Positions 32,885 through 42,949 of a stretch of DNA of 64,000 bases are shown in pieces; within the stretch, counting starts at the first letter, position 1, and each line of letters starts with the position of its first letter. The stretch is taken from assembly GCA_005402585.1 (NCBI GenBank), contig BIFP01000016.1, positions 62,001-126,000 of the forward strand, given 5' to 3'. The notes below the pieces were generated by a model. It saw nothing but the letters and a program-made list of their open reading frames with translations. It did not search any database and was not told the origin of the DNA. Source of the stretch: Micromonosporaceae bacterium KJ-029 (lineage in GTDB: Bacteria; Actinomycetota; Actinomycetes; Mycobacteriales; Micromonosporaceae). Position numbers and translations under genes: made by a program.

Positions 32885-34756
32885 TCAGCCGACCAGGAGG
32901 CGGACGTCCCAGACGAGGGCGTCGCCGATCTGCCGGGGCGGGCCGAGCAGCGCCTCGACGGTGCGCCGCACCGGGTCACCGTGGTGCAGTCCACCCTGGA
33001 CCACCACGGCCGCCCGCCAGTGCCGCAGGTCCGCCACCGCCTGACGACGGTCGGCGTCGCTGATCGGCGGCACCAGGCCGGTCTCCGCCACCCGCCGCAG
33101 CAGCAGTGAGGTGGGTCGGTCGGGGGCGCCCCAGCGGGCCGCCGGATCGTTGGGGCCCCGGGGGCCGATGAAGAAGCCGCCCGGAGCGGTGAAGGCCAGC
33201 CCGGTCCGCGCCGACCAGAGCATCCCCGGGCTGCGGCCCGCGTTGGTGACCGGCGGCAGCGGCACCAGTGTCCGCCCCGCCGGCACGTACGCCCGCCAGG
33301 TCCCCTCGGCGACGAACGCCGGCACCGGCCAGGTCGGCACGGTGCGGATCGGTGTCGGGGCCAGCGGCAGCAGAGCGGCGGCCACCGCACCGGCCCAGAG
33401 CAGCCGCACCCGCCGCCGGCCGCCGGCCCGCCCGGCGCCGGGCTCCCGAGCGCTCGGCAACGCAACGGCGGCCGGCAGCGCAACGGCGGCCGGCAGCGCA
33501 ACGGCGGCCGGCAGCGCGGCGGCGGCCGGCTCCCGGCGGAACCGGTCCACGGACAGGGCCACCAGGATGCCCAGCACCGGAACGCAGACCAGGGAGAACC
33601 GGGCCGGCACCACGTGGTCCAGCAAGGGCAGCTCGGCGACCAGCCGGTACGGCCCCGGCAGGTCGGTGAACACGCCGTCGAGGCGTACCCGCGCCCCGAG
33701 GGAGAGCAGTGCGAACAGCACCCCGCAGCCGGCCAGCGCCCGCACCAGCGGGCGGCGCCACAGCCAGATCGTGACGATCACGGCCAGCACCAGCAGCCCC
33801 GGCCCGAAGAAGGAGTTCTCCTCGGTCGGGTTGGGTGCCAGCGCACCCGGCAGATGGTTGTCGCCGAACACGGTCTGCCGGGCCGAGGCGGTGAACGACG
33901 CCGCGTCCAGCTGATAGCCGTACGCGTGGAACGGCATCCCGCGGTAGTGCCCGGGGCCGAAGAACTGGAACCACAGCGGATACGCCAGCAACGCCCCCGC
34001 CACCGCGGCGCCGACCGCGATCCGGCCGGCCGTCGCCAGGGCGAGCCGGCGGGCGGCGGCCCGGTCGGCCAGCGCGTACCCGAGGGCGAAGACACCCGCG
34101 GCCAGCGCGACGAAGAGCAGCACCTCCTCACCGAGGAAGACCTGGTACGTCACGGCCAGCCCGAGCAGGACGCCCTGCCGCCACACCCGACCGGACGGGT
34201 CGGGACGGAACACCAGCGCCAGGATCACCGGCACCAGGAACTGGGCGGCCATGTGCAGGTGCGCCCCGGCCTGGGCGACCATGCCGGGGGCGAAGCCGCA
34301 GACCAGCCCGCCGATCGCGGCGGCCACCCGGGACGCGACCAGGCGGCGCCGCAGCAGCACGTACCAGGCGGCGGCGGTGCCGGCGAGGCAACCCACCACC
34401 GCCACCCCGAAAGACACCTGCGAGCCGAACAGCAGCGTGACCGGGGTCAGCGGGACGCCCAGCCCGAGCACCGACGTGTTGGCCATCAGGTTCACCCCGC
34501 CGGGGGCGTTCAGCGCGTCGCTCCACAGTGGGTTCTCCAGCCCGACCACGGCACGCGCCGCCCGGGCGAGCATCCACTCGAAGAGGATCTGGTCGCCGGC
34601 CTGGTGGAACAGCCGATCCGGGCGACCCCACTGCCGGCTGGTCAGCCACAGCGCGAGCGCGAGGTATCCGCCCACCACCGCCACGTCCGGCGTACCGGCG
34701 GACAGTCGGCGGCGGGCGACGGCCTCGACCGGACGCTCGGCCGTGCCGGTGGACAT
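32885..34756 (-). CDS. Polytopic GT-C-like membrane protein, paralog B
   Basis: 623 residues, ATG 34756 overlapping the stop of paralog C (TGATG). Same plan as paralog A: GDQILFEWMLAR, NAPGGVNLMAN, FLGEEVLLF, YPLWFQFFGP, PARFSLVCV, TLVPLPPV, ALVWDVR. A tandem LPAAVA repeat (four units, from 18-bp DNA repeats) sits between the membrane region and the C-terminal domain. A much longer in-frame reading to 36490 runs over paralog C in another frame and is not real. Probably acts with paralogs A and C on one surface glycan, but this is inference. Confidence 0.65.
   Translation of the reverse strand: MSTGTAERPVEAVARRRLSAGTPDVAVVGGYLALALWLTSRQWGRPDRLFHQAGDQILFEWMLARAARAVVGLENPLWSDALNAPGGVNLMANTSVLGLGVPLTPVTLLFGSQVSFGVAVVGCLAGTAAAWYVLLRRRLVASRVAAAIGGLVCGFAPGMVAQAGAHLHMAAQFLVPVILALVFRPDPSGRVWRQGVLLGLAVTYQVFLGEEVLLFVALAAGVFALGYALADRAAARRLALATAGRIAVGAAVAGALLAYPLWFQFFGPGHYRGMPFHAYGYQLDAASFTASARQTVFGDNHLPGALAPNPTEENSFFGPGLLVLAVIVTIWLWRRPLVRALAGCGVLFALLSLGARVRLDGVFTDLPGPYRLVAELPLLDHVVPARFSLVCVPVLGILVALSVDRFRREPAAAALPAAVALPAAVALPAAVALPSAREPGAGRAGGRRRVRLLWAGAVAAALLPLAPTPIRTVPTWPVPAFVAEGTWRAYVPAGRTLVPLPPVTNAGRSPGMLWSARTGLAFTAPGGFFIGPRGPNDPAARWGAPDRPTSLLLRRVAETGLVPPISDADRRQAVADLRHWRAAVVVQGGLHHGDPVRRTVEALLGPPRQIGDALVWDVRLLVG
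33454..33533. repeat. 18-bp tandem repeat inside GT-C paralog B
   Basis: GCAACGGCGGCCGGCAGC is repeated three times exactly (from 33462) with partial flanking units, encoding LPAAVA repeats. In-frame slippage is expected to vary the copy number between strains. Confidence 0.85.
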
Positions 34757-36867
34757 CAGGACGTGCGGTCGGTCAGCGACCGTACGTCCCACACCCAGAC
34801 GTCCAGTTCCATCCGGGCCGGACCGACCAGTTGCTCGACGGTCTGCCGCAGCGGCTCGGAGTGGTGCTGACGGACCGGCAGCACCAGGACCGCAGCCTGC
34901 CAGTACCGCAGTTCGTCCAGGGAGCGGCGCCGCTGGCGGTCGTCCAGTTGAGGCGTCCGGCCGGTCGTCGCGACCTCCTCCAGCAACCGCCCGATGCCGC
35001 TCGGCCGGCCACCGAACCGGCCCGGGTCGCCGGTGTTGCCGTTGCGCGGGGCGAGGAAATAGCCGCCGGGGATCTTGAAGTCGAGGTTGGTGGCGGCGGC
35101 CCAGCGCATGGCGTGGGTGTTGCCCATGCTGGGCACCGGGATCGGCACGAGGGTCTGGTCCGGCCCGACGTAGGCGCGCCAGCGGTCGGAGGTGATGAAG
35201 TCCGGCACCGGCGGCCGGGTGGTCATCGGCAACGGCATCGGCGTGATCGGCAGCAGCGCGAGGACCAGGCCACCGGCGGTCAGCGTACGCAGGGTCCGCC
35301 GGTCCAGCGGCAGCGTGCGGCTCCGCTCGATGGCCAGGGCCAGCAGGATCGCCACGACCACGCTGGTGATCAGGCCGAACCGGGTCGGCACCACCGCGTC
35401 GAGCAGCGGCAACCGGACCAGCCACTCCCACGGCCCGACGATCAGCTCGCGGTCCCACCAGGTGATGCGCTCGCCAAGCGAGAGCAGGGCGTAGAAGGCC
35501 GCGGTCGCGGCGAGCGCCCGGACCAGCACCTCCCGCCGCAGCCAGAGCACGATCCCGACGGCGATCAGCGCCAGACTCCACCCGAAGAAGGCGTTCTCCT
35601 CGGAGTAGTTCGGGGCGAGGTTGACGTTCGCCCGCTGGTTGCCGCCGACGGTCGGCGAGCCGGGGGCGAAGTACGCGGCGATGTCGTTGCCGTAGTCGCG
35701 GACGGCGTCGCTGAGCCCGTGGTACGCCATCGGCCCGGCGAACTGGATGTACAGCGGGTACGCCAGCAGCGAGCCGGCGATCACCGTGCAGGTGGCCACC
35801 GCCTTGCCCAGCGGTCGCCAGGCCGTCGACCAGAGCCCTGGTCGCTGTACGACCACGGCGATCAGGAAGATCCCGCAGCCCATCGCGGTGAAGAGCAGTA
35901 TCTCCTCGTTGATGAACGCCTGCGCGGTGACCAGCAGGGCCAGCAGTGCGCCGTCCCGGTACGGCCGGGTGGACCGGGTGATGACCATCACCCGCCAGAC
36001 GATGAACGGCAGCAGGAACTGGCTGATGATGTTCGGGTGCCAGCTGGCGTGCGACAGCATCGCCGGCGAGAAGCCGCAGAACCAACCGCCCACCACGGCG
36101 GCCAGCGGGTTGCTCACCACGTGCCGGGACAGCACGTGGTACCAGGCTGTGGCGGTGCCGGCGAGGCCGAGCGTGACCAGCAGTACGAAGGTGACGGCGG
36201 GTCCGAACAGCAGGGTCACCGGCACCATCGGGATACCCAGCGCGAGGATGGCCGTGTTGGCCATCAGGTTGACCCCGTCCGGGTAGTTGAACTGCTCGGT
36301 GAAGAACGGGAACTCGCCGTGCAGCACCACCCGTACCGAGTGGGCCAGGAAGAACTGCACCTGGGCCGGGTCGCTGCTGTAGAGCGACGCCACCCGCCCG
36401 GCCGGGTCGGCCCAGATCTGGCTGGTCACCCAGACCGCGACGAGCAAAAACCCGCCAAAGACCGCGAGATCCTGCCGGCGGCGCGTCCACCGGAACCGGC
36501 GCCGTCGCGAAGGGACGGCGCCCTGCCCGTCTTCGGGCGTACCGGTGTCCACAGTCGGGGCCGGGGTCGGGCCGGTGTCCACCTCGGTCGCCGTGGTGGC
36601 GTCGGTGGCGGGAGCATCCGCGACCGGCGTGGCGGCCCGGTTGGACTGCGCCACCGGAGTCACGCCGTCGGCTGCGACGCCGACGGTGCCGGACGAGCGT
36701 GGCGCCGGCGTCGAGTCGGTCGTGGCCGGGGCGGAGTCGTCCGGGGCGGCGTCGCCGGCCGGGACAGGGCCCCGCATACCCTTACCCAGGGTGACGGGCT
36801 CGGACGGCGAGCCCGTGGCGACGTCGGATTCCGGCGGTGCTGCGGCGCGGGTCTCAGCAGGCGTCAC
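34756..36867 (-). CDS. Polytopic GT-C-like membrane protein, paralog C, with long acidic N-terminus
   Basis: 703 residues. The first 120 are disordered, rich in Ala, Pro, Thr and Asp, ending in a basic patch (SRRRRFRWTRRRQD). The membrane core follows with SDPAQVQFFLAH, NYPDGVNLMAN, FINEEILLF, YPLYIQFAGP, PTRFGLITS, TLVPIPVPS and VWVWDVRS. It is first in a two-gene operon with paralog B. The N-terminal extension is missing in A and B and could bind a cytoplasmic partner. Glycosyltransferase activity is inferred from topology only. Confidence 0.65.
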   Translation of the reverse strand: MTPAETRAAAPPESDVATGSPSEPVTLGKGMRGPVPAGDAAPDDSAPATTDSTPAPRSSGTVGVAADGVTPVAQSNRAATPVADAPATDATTATEVDTGPTPAPTVDTGTPEDGQGAVPSRRRRFRWTRRRQDLAVFGGFLLVAVWVTSQIWADPAGRVASLYSSDPAQVQFFLAHSVRVVLHGEFPFFTEQFNYPDGVNLMANTAILALGIPMVPVTLLFGPAVTFVLLVTLGLAGTATAWYHVLSRHVVSNPLAAVVGGWFCGFSPAMLSHASWHPNIISQFLLPFIVWRVMVITRSTRPYRDGALLALLVTAQAFINEEILLFTAMGCGIFLIAVVVQRPGLWSTAWRPLGKAVATCTVIAGSLLAYPLYIQFAGPMAYHGLSDAVRDYGNDIAAYFAPGSPTVGGNQRANVNLAPNYSEENAFFGWSLALIAVGIVLWLRREVLVRALAATAAFYALLSLGERITWWDRELIVGPWEWLVRLPLLDAVVPTRFGLITSVVVAILLALAIERSRTLPLDRRTLRTLTAGGLVLALLPITPMPLPMTTRPPVPDFITSDRWRAYVGPDQTLVPIPVPSMGNTHAMRWAAATNLDFKIPGGYFLAPRNGNTGDPGRFGGRPSGIGRLLEEVATTGRTPQLDDRQRRRSLDELRYWQAAVLVLPVRQHHSEPLRQTVEQLVGPARMELDVWVWDVRSLTDRTS

Positions 36868-37037
36868 AGTCGGCGGAGTCTACCCGAGTGGGGAAATAGC
36901 CCCAAAGTCGACGCGACGTCCTCTGTGGCCGGAGTGTGCTCCGGCGCGACGCAGCGTGAGGCGGCGCGAACCATCGGCGGGACATCTCGTACTATTGCCC
37001 TCCGACACGACGACCGAGGCGATCGGGGGCGTAACAG

Positions 37038-38237
37038 GTGGCTTCAGTCCGCTGGCGCGGCTTGACGGCCACCGGCCTGTCTGCCCTGTTGGTCGCCACC
37101 GCCGCCTGCGGGCCGGTCGCCGAGCGCCAGCCACGGGATCTGCGGGTCGGCTACGACAGCATGGATGGTTCGCTGACCGTGTGGCCGGCGCGCGGCTCGC
37201 TGGCCGAGGACGCGGCGACGACGACCGCCGTCACCGAGGCGGTACGCGACTGGCGGTCACCGGCCGACGACCGGGTGCACCTGCCCTCGTCCGGGATCCT
37301 CTTCTCCGGTGAGGTCGACGGTTCCCCGCTGGCCCTGGTCGCCGCGTCGGTGCCCGGTCAGGCCGCCTCCTGGCTGCTCCAGCTCACCGGCGACGGTGAC
37401 CGGTACGTGGTCAGCCGCGCCACCGAGTACACCGATCCCGGCTACCTGGTCTACTCCGACGTGCTGCCGGTGCAGACCGCCGACGGGCGGCGCTATCTCA
37501 CCTCGGAGCGCGTCCGGCGGCTGACCGGCCCGAACGGTCGCACCCTGTCCAGCAGCGACGGTCTCACCGACCCGGTCGACGTGCCGAAGTGCCAGGCGGT
37601 GACGGTGACCGCCGCCCTGCGGTCCACCGAGTCGCTGCCCCGGGGCCGCTCCGCCGACCGGCTGCTCGACCTCGGCACCGGCACCGCGGGCCCCCGCTAC
37701 CCCTTGGTACGCGACGAGAGCGGCTCGGGCAAGCGCGCGCTAACGGGCCTCGACACCTGCCTGCTGGCCGGCGAGGATGGCCCGTTCGGCAGCGTCCCCC
37801 GGCGGATCGGTGACCGGGACGCCCCGCAGTCGGTGCCGGCGTCCTGGCCGAAGGCGAAACTGGCCGTGCGTACGCTGGGCGAGGTGGCCCTCGGCGGCGG
37901 TAAGCCGGCCGAACTGGATCAGCTGACCTGGGAGACCGCCGACGGCGCCATGAGCGCGGTCGTGTACCGGCCCGCCGACGGTGGCCCGGTGGTGCTCTCC
38001 CCCGCCGACCGGACCAACCAGTTGCAGGTCTACGAACTGCCGGTGCCCGGGCAGCCGCTGGCCGTACTGAGCTGGCGCTCCACCAAGGACACCACGCTGT
38101 CGGTACCGCCGAACACCACCCGCCTGGTCGACCGCCCCGGCCTGGTGGTGGTACCCCTCCCCGAGCGCAACGAGACCTTCAGCCTCGCCGCCGACGAGAA
38201 AACCCACTACCGCTCCGCCGGCTCCCCCCGCCGCTAA
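37038..38237 (+). CDS. Lipoprotein of unknown function
   Basis: 399 residues from GTG 37038. The signal ends in the lipobox ATAACG, so it is probably anchored outside the membrane. The mature part is beta-rich with no recognised domain (GILFSGEVDGSPLALVA, WLLQLTGDGDRYVVSRATEY, VVLSPADRTNQLQVYELP). Two cysteines (PKCQAVTV and DTCLLAGEDG) could pair. The repeating short strands recall a sensor or propeller-like fold, but I cannot assign one. It is divergent from GT-C paralogs C and B over 170 bp and may belong to the same envelope locus. Confidence 0.7.
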   Translation: MASVRWRGLTATGLSALLVATAACGPVAERQPRDLRVGYDSMDGSLTVWPARGSLAEDAATTTAVTEAVRDWRSPADDRVHLPSSGILFSGEVDGSPLALVAASVPGQAASWLLQLTGDGDRYVVSRATEYTDPGYLVYSDVLPVQTADGRRYLTSERVRRLTGPNGRTLSSSDGLTDPVDVPKCQAVTVTAALRSTESLPRGRSADRLLDLGTGTAGPRYPLVRDESGSGKRALTGLDTCLLAGEDGPFGSVPRRIGDRDAPQSVPASWPKAKLAVRTLGEVALGGGKPAELDQLTWETADGAMSAVVYRPADGGPVVLSPADRTNQLQVYELPVPGQPLAVLSWRSTKDTTLSVPPNTTRLVDRPGLVVVPLPERNETFSLAADEKTHYRSAGSPRR

Positions 38238-38260
38238 CCCCCACGCCCCACGCCTCCGGC

Positions 38261-38329
38261 GATCATGGACTTGTGGCGCCCCACATAACGGGCTCGCCGA
38301 CGCAAAACGCCCACCACAACTGCATGATC
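38261..38329. repeat. Imperfect inverted repeat with GATCATG ends
   Basis: Arms 38261-38276 (GATCATGGACTTGTGG) and 38314-38329 pair at 14 of 16 positions around a 37-nt loop. It resembles the 10900-10960 element in having TGATC-containing outer ends in a spacer after a gene. Next to it ACGCGCGTGGTG is repeated twice (from about 38331). Confidence 0.7.
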
Positions 38330-38407
38330 CACGCGCGTGGTGTGGCGACGCGCGTGGTGGGGGGCCCGGCACTGCTGGGGGCGGTGCCGGGCCGGGCCCG
38401 GGGTGGG

Positions 38408-40369
38408 TCAGTTGGGGGTGGGGGTGGTGGTGTCGGGGGTGAAGCGGATCGGGGGGTCGACCGGGTCGGTGTCCAGGCGGGAGATCCAGCCGGTGACGTC
38501 GCGGGCCACCCCCTGGGCGGTCAGGCCGAGGTCGGCAAGGATCTGCGCACGGGAGCCGTGCGGGTGCCAGTCGGCCGGTACACCCAGGTCGCGCAGTGGC
38601 ACCGTGACACCGGCGTCCCGCATGGCCTGGGCGAGGGCGTCGCCGACGCCGCCGACCCGGACGCCGTCCTCGATGGTGACCACGAGGCGGTGTGTCGTGG
38701 CCAGCTCGACCAGTTCGGCCGGGACCGGGCGGACCCAGCGCGGGTCGACCACGGTGACCCCGTAGCCCTGCTCGGCGACCCGGGCGGCGACGTCCATGCC
38801 CAGCTGGCCGAAGGAGCCGACCGCGACCAGCAGCACGTCGGTACGCGCCGACTCGGCCAGCACGTCGACGGTGCCGACCCGGCGCACGGCGGGCAGGTCG
38901 GCGGCGACGGCGCCGGTCGGGAAGCGCAGGATCGTCGGGCCGTCGTCGACGGCAACCGCCTCGCGCAGCTCCTCGCGCAGGCTGGCGGCGTCGCGGGGTG
39001 CGGCGATCCGCAGGCCGGGCACGACCCCGAAGACCGACATGTCCCAGATGCCGTAGTGGCTCGGCCCGTCGGGGCCGGTGATGCCGGCCCGGTCCAGCAC
39101 GAACGTGACCGGCAGCTTGTGCATCGCCACGTCCAGCAGGACCTGGTCGAAGGCCCGGTTGAGGAAGGTCGCGTAGACCGCCACCACCGGGTGCAGCCCA
39201 CCGAGCGCCAGACCGGCCGCCGAGGTCGCGGCGTGCTGCTCGGCGATGCCCACGTCGTAGGTGCGCTCCGGGTACTTGCGGGCCAGCTTCGCGATGCCGG
39301 TCGGCTCAGCCATGGCGGCGGTGATCCCCACCACGTCGGGCCGCTCGTCGGCGATCGCGACCAACTCGTCGGCGAAGACGTTGGTCCACTTCACCGACGG
39401 CGCGGCGACCAACTGGCCCGTCTCGACGTCGAACGCACTACTTGGGCCGTGCAGGCAGTCCGCCTCGTCCTCCTCCGCGGGGCGGTAGCCGTAGCCCTTG
39501 CGGGTGACCGCGTGCACGATCACCGGGCCGCCGAAGTTCTTCGCCGCCCGCAGCGCCACCTCGACCGCGGCGACGTCGTGCCCGTCGACCGGGCCGACGT
39601 ACTTGATGCCAAGGTCCTCGAACATCGCCTGCGGCGCGACCGCGTCCTTGATGCCCTTCTTGACCGCGTGCAGCACCTCGTACATCGGCTTGCCGACCAG
39701 CGGGGTCGAGCCGAGGGCGTCCTTGACGGCGTCGAGGACCTTCTCGTACCCCGGGTTCAGCCGCAGGGTCGAGAGGTGGTCGGCGAGGCCGCCGATGGTC
39801 GGCGCGTACGACCGGCCGTTGTCGTTGACCACGATCACCAGGGGGTTACCGGCGGCGGCGATGTTGTTCAGCGCCTCCCAGCACATGCCGCCGGTCAGCG
39901 CCCCGTCGCCGACCACGGCGACCACGCTGCGCGACTCGCCCCGCAGCGCGTACGCCTTGGCCAGCCCGTCGGCGTACGACAGGGCGGTGGAGGCGTGCGA
40001 GTTCTCGATGATGTCGTGTTCACTCTCGGCCTGGCTCGGGTAGCCGGAGAGCCCGCCGCGCTGGCGCAGCTGGTCGAAGCCCTCCTGCCGGCCGGTGACG
40101 ATCTTGTGAACGTACGCCTGGTGGCCGGTGTCGAACAGCAGCCGGTCACGGGGAGAGTCGAAGACCCGGTGCATCGCGAGAGTGAGTTCCACCACGCCCA
40201 GATTGGGGCCGATGTGCCCACCGGTACGCGACACCTTGGCGATCAGGAAGTCACGGATCTCGGCGGCGAGGATGTCCAGCTCGGTCGCCGACATCCGCTT
40301 GACGTCCTGGGGACCGTGCACCGTGGCCAGCAGCCGGCCCTGGTTGGCCGTGTCCTCTTCAACACTCAT
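38408..40369 (-). CDS. dxs: 1-deoxy-D-xylulose-5-phosphate synthase
   Basis: First enzyme of the MEP isoprenoid pathway, joining pyruvate and glyceraldehyde 3-phosphate with thiamine diphosphate. 653 residues with [17 protein letters not shown], the TPP/Mg site [31 protein letters not shown], the catalytic-region [18 protein letters not shown], and [15 protein letters not shown]. Length and motifs are standard. Isoprenoid output could supply polyprenyl carriers for the GT-C-like proteins next door, but dxs is a core gene and the adjacency may be accidental. Confidence 0.97.
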   Translation of the reverse strand: MSVEEDTANQGRLLATVHGPQDVKRMSATELDILAAEIRDFLIAKVSRTGGHIGPNLGVVELTLAMHRVFDSPRDRLLFDTGHQAYVHKIVTGRQEGFDQLRQRGGLSGYPSQAESEHDIIENSHASTALSYADGLAKAYALRGESRSVVAVVGDGALTGGMCWEALNNIAAAGNPLVIVVNDNGRSYAPTIGGLADHLSTLRLNPGYEKVLDAVKDALGSTPLVGKPMYEVLHAVKKGIKDAVAPQAMFEDLGIKYVGPVDGHDVAAVEVALRAAKNFGGPVIVHAVTRKGYGYRPAEEDEADCLHGPSSAFDVETGQLVAAPSVKWTNVFADELVAIADERPDVVGITAAMAEPTGIAKLARKYPERTYDVGIAEQHAATSAAGLALGGLHPVVAVYATFLNRAFDQVLLDVAMHKLPVTFVLDRAGITGPDGPSHYGIWDMSVFGVVPGLRIAAPRDAASLREELREAVAVDDGPTILRFPTGAVAADLPAVRRVGTVDVLAESARTDVLLVAVGSFGQLGMDVAARVAEQGYGVTVVDPRWVRPVPAELVELATTHRLVVTIEDGVRVGGVGDALAQAMRDAGVTVPLRDLGVPADWHPHGSRAQILADLGLTAQGVARDVTGWISRLDTDPVDPPIRFTPDTTTPTPN

Positions 40370-40416
40370 GACCGCAGAGTCTATCGGCCCCCGCGTACCG
40401 CGCAGCCCGGGTCGAG

Positions 40417-40442
40417 GAGCCCTCGACGCTGAGCGAGGGCTC
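40417..40442 (-). terminator. 9-bp hairpin at the end of anmK
   Basis: GAGCCCTCG / CGAGGGCTC pair around an 8-nt loop, one arm overlapping the anmK stop codon, in the gap before dxs. Confidence 0.5.
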
Positions 40443-41622
40443 AGCGGCGCACCCGCAGCCGGCGCGGCGCCCCGGTCCCCACCGCACCGGCGGGCGATCC
40501 GGCCCGGTACGGCGGGCCGGCGGGCGTCCAGGAGCCGAGCACCGTCGCCCGGGTGGCCCCGGTCACCGACGGGAGCGCCCCGGGCAGCCCGTGCCAGGAC
40601 AGCCAGCCCAGCAGCGCGAACGCGTACGCCTCCTTCGCCTGCGCCGGAATGCCCAGCTCGTCGGTGGTACGCAGCCGCCAGCGACCGGCGCCGAGCGCGG
40701 CGAGCCGACGCCGCAGCGTGGGGTTGCGCACCCCGCCACCGGCGGCGACCACCTCGACCACCCGGTGCCGGTCGCAGGCGTCCGCCACCACCCGGGCGGT
40801 CAGCTCGGTCAGGGTGGCGAACACGTCGTCGGCCGGCACCGGCTCGCCGACGGCGGCCAGCCGCTCGCCGAGGTACCGGGCGTGGAACAGCTCCTTGCCG
40901 GTCGACTTCGGCGCAGGGGCGGCGTAGTACGGCTCGGCGAGCAACTCGGCCAGCAGGGCATCATGCACCCTGCCGGCCGCCGCGCGGGCACCGTCGCGGT
41001 CACAGGGGGCGTCCAGGTAGCGTCGGGCGGCGGCGTCGAGCAGGGCGTTGGCCGGGCCCACGTCGTACCCGAGCACCGGCGCCCCGGCCGCGACCACGGT
41101 GAGGTTGGCGATGCCGCCCAGGTTCAGCGCCGCCCGGGGCACCGGGCCGCCACCAGCCAGCAGCAGGGCGTCGAAGGCCGGCACCAGCGGCGCACCCTGC
41201 CCGCCGGCGGCGACGTCCGCCGAGCGCAGGTCACCGAGCACCGGTACGCCGACCCGGGCGGCCACCCGGGCCACCGAGCCCAGTTGCAGGGTGCCCCGGG
41301 CCCGCCCGCCCTCGACCCAGTGGAAGACCGTCTGGCCGGGCGACACCACGGCGTCGACTTCGTGGCCGGCCAGCTCCACGCCCACCGCCGCCGCCTCGGC
41401 GAAGACCTCCCCCAACCGGTTGTCCAGCCGGCACACGTCCTCGATCGTGATCGTCGCGGGCGGCAGCACCGCACCGATCGCGGCGCGCAGCTCCTCGTCG
41501 TAGTCGAGACCCCGGTGCCCGAGCGGCCGCAACCACAGCGTGTCGCCCTCCACGCCGAACTCGGCCGCCGCCACGTCCACCCCGTCGTACGAGGTGCCCG
41601 ACATCAGCCCAACGATCTTCAA
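40441..41622 (-). CDS. anmK: Anhydro-N-acetylmuramic acid kinase
   Basis: Phosphorylates and opens 1,6-anhydro-MurNAc released by cell-wall turnover, giving MurNAc-6-phosphate. 393 residues with the phosphate loop [35 protein letters not shown] and [11 protein letters not shown]. The start is a TTG at 41622 located inside the GGGGCCCC repeat; the next in-frame ATG would cut the first strand of the family motif, so TTG is preferred. It is downstream of the methyltransferase gene, with only the 52-bp repeat between them. Confidence 0.94.
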   Translation of the reverse strand: MKIVGLMSGTSYDGVDVAAAEFGVEGDTLWLRPLGHRGLDYDEELRAAIGAVLPPATITIEDVCRLDNRLGEVFAEAAAVGVELAGHEVDAVVSPGQTVFHWVEGGRARGTLQLGSVARVAARVGVPVLGDLRSADVAAGGQGAPLVPAFDALLLAGGGPVPRAALNLGGIANLTVVAAGAPVLGYDVGPANALLDAAARRYLDAPCDRDGARAAAGRVHDALLAELLAEPYYAAPAPKSTGKELFHARYLGERLAAVGEPVPADDVFATLTELTARVVADACDRHRVVEVVAAGGGVRNPTLRRRLAALGAGRWRLRTTDELGIPAQAKEAYAFALLGWLSWHGLPGALPSVTGATRATVLGSWTPAGPPYRAGSPAGAVGTGAPRRLRVRR

Positions 41623-41674
41623 GGAAGGGCCCCTTCTTAACGTGAGCGGTAGAGGAAGGGCCCCTTCTTAACAC
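41621..41674 (+). repeat. GGGGCCCC/CTTAAC paired repeat, copy C
   Basis: AAGGAAGGGCCCCTTCTTAA and AGGAAGGGCCCCTTCTTAAC have CTTAAC cores at 41636 and 41667, again 31 bp apart. It fills the whole spacer between the methyltransferase stop (41675) and the anmK TTG start. Confidence 0.9.
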
Positions 41675-42949
41675 TCACCCCTCGGGCGGCAGCAGCAACC
41701 CGACCAGCTCCACGTGCTGGGTCATCGGGAAGAGGTCGTAGCCGCGCAGCGCCTCCAGCCGCCAGCCCAGGCCGGTGAAGACCCGCAGGTCCCGGGCGAA
41801 CGCGGCCGGGTCGCAGGCCACGTACGCCACGACGCGCGGCCCGGCGGCCACCACGTCGCGCACCACCCGGGCGCCGGCCCCCGACCGGGGCGGGTCGAGC
41901 ACCACCACGTCGACCGGCCCGGTGATCCGGCGGCGGGCCAACGCGGTCTCCACCCGGGCCGCCACCACCTCGACCCGGGGCAGGTCGCGGAGGTTCTCCC
42001 GGGCCGCCGCGCTACCGTCACCGGCCGCCTCGACGAGGGTGACCCGCCCGGACGAACCGACCCGGCCGGCCAGCGCGGCGGCGAACAGCCCGGCCCCGCC
42101 GTAGAGGTCCCAGGCGGTCTCTCCCGGCCGGGGCTCGGTCAGCTCCAGCACGGCCTCGACGAGAGTCTGCGCGGCGGCGGGATGCACCTGCCAGAAGGAC
42201 GAGGCGGGCAACGACCACTCCCGGCCCGCGGCCCGCTCCCGGACCCGCTCCGGGCCGCTCACCATCCGGGTACGCCCGGCCGCCACGGCGGTCACCGCCA
42301 CGTCCCCGCCGGTGGAGGCGACGACCTCCACCGCCTCGGCGTCCGGCCAGTCCGCCCCGGCGGAGGTGAGCACCGGCAGTTCCTGGATGGCCGGGTGGGC
42401 GATCAGGCAGCGGTCGACCGGCACCACCTCGTGCGAGCGGTGCTTGAGCAGCCCGGCCCGGCCCGCCGCGTCCACCGCGTAGCGGACCCGGGAGCGCCAG
42501 CCGAGCGGGCCGCCCGGCAACGCCTCGACCCGGACCCCCAGCGCGTCGCACTCGGCCTCGTCGAGGCCGCCGAGCCGGACGAGCTGTTCCCGGACGACCG
42601 AGGTCTTCCAACCGAGCTGGGCCTCCGGGGCGACGTGTTGCAGGTCGCAACCGCCACAGCGACCCGGCCGGGCGTACGGGCACGGCGGGGTCACCCGGTC
42701 CGGGGCGGCTTCCAGCACGGTGACCGCGTCGGCCCGGACGAAGCCCCGGTGCACCTCGGTCACCTCGGCCACCACCCGTTCGCCGGGCAGCGCGTGCCGG
42801 ACGAAGACGACCTGGCCGTCCACCCGGGCCACGCAGTGCCCGCCGGGGGCGACCGCCGCGACGGTCAGCTCGACCCGCTGGGCCTCCTCCAGCCCGCCGC
42901 TCACGCCATCGCTCCGCGGTTCGCCAACAGGGCGGGGCAGCTCACTCAC
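41675..42949 (-). CDS. TrmA/RumA-type class I SAM-dependent RNA (uracil-5) methyltransferase
   Basis: 424 residues. An N-terminal TRAM domain (AVAPGGHCVARVDGQVVFV) is followed by an iron-sulfur-type cluster CPYARPGRCGGCDLQH. The catalytic domain has the SAM site WDLYGGAGLFAAAL, DVVVLDPPRSGAG, and the nucleophile region YVACDPAAFARDL. It probably methylates C5 of a uridine in tRNA or rRNA; the exact site cannot be told. Its ATG overlaps the upstream permease stop by four bases (ATGA), an arrangement common in actinobacteria. Confidence 0.9.
   Translation of the reverse strand: MSELPRPVGEPRSDGVSGGLEEAQRVELTVAAVAPGGHCVARVDGQVVFVRHALPGERVVAEVTEVHRGFVRADAVTVLEAAPDRVTPPCPYARPGRCGGCDLQHVAPEAQLGWKTSVVREQLVRLGGLDEAECDALGVRVEALPGGPLGWRSRVRYAVDAAGRAGLLKHRSHEVVPVDRCLIAHPAIQELPVLTSAGADWPDAEAVEVVASTGGDVAVTAVAAGRTRMVSGPERVRERAAGREWSLPASSFWQVHPAAAQTLVEAVLELTEPRPGETAWDLYGGAGLFAAALAGRVGSSGRVTLVEAAGDGSAAARENLRDLPRVEVVAARVETALARRRITGPVDVVVLDPPRSGAGARVVRDVVAAGPRVVAYVACDPAAFARDLRVFTGLGWRLEALRGYDLFPMTQHVELVGLLLPPEG

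Noticed and set aside
32885..36490. A 1201-codon minus-strand reading frame spanning GT-C paralogs B and C
   Set aside because: Its first half runs in the wrong frame over paralog C, with low-complexity Arg/Pro/Gly composition; only the part from 34756 has family-like sequence and a coupled start.
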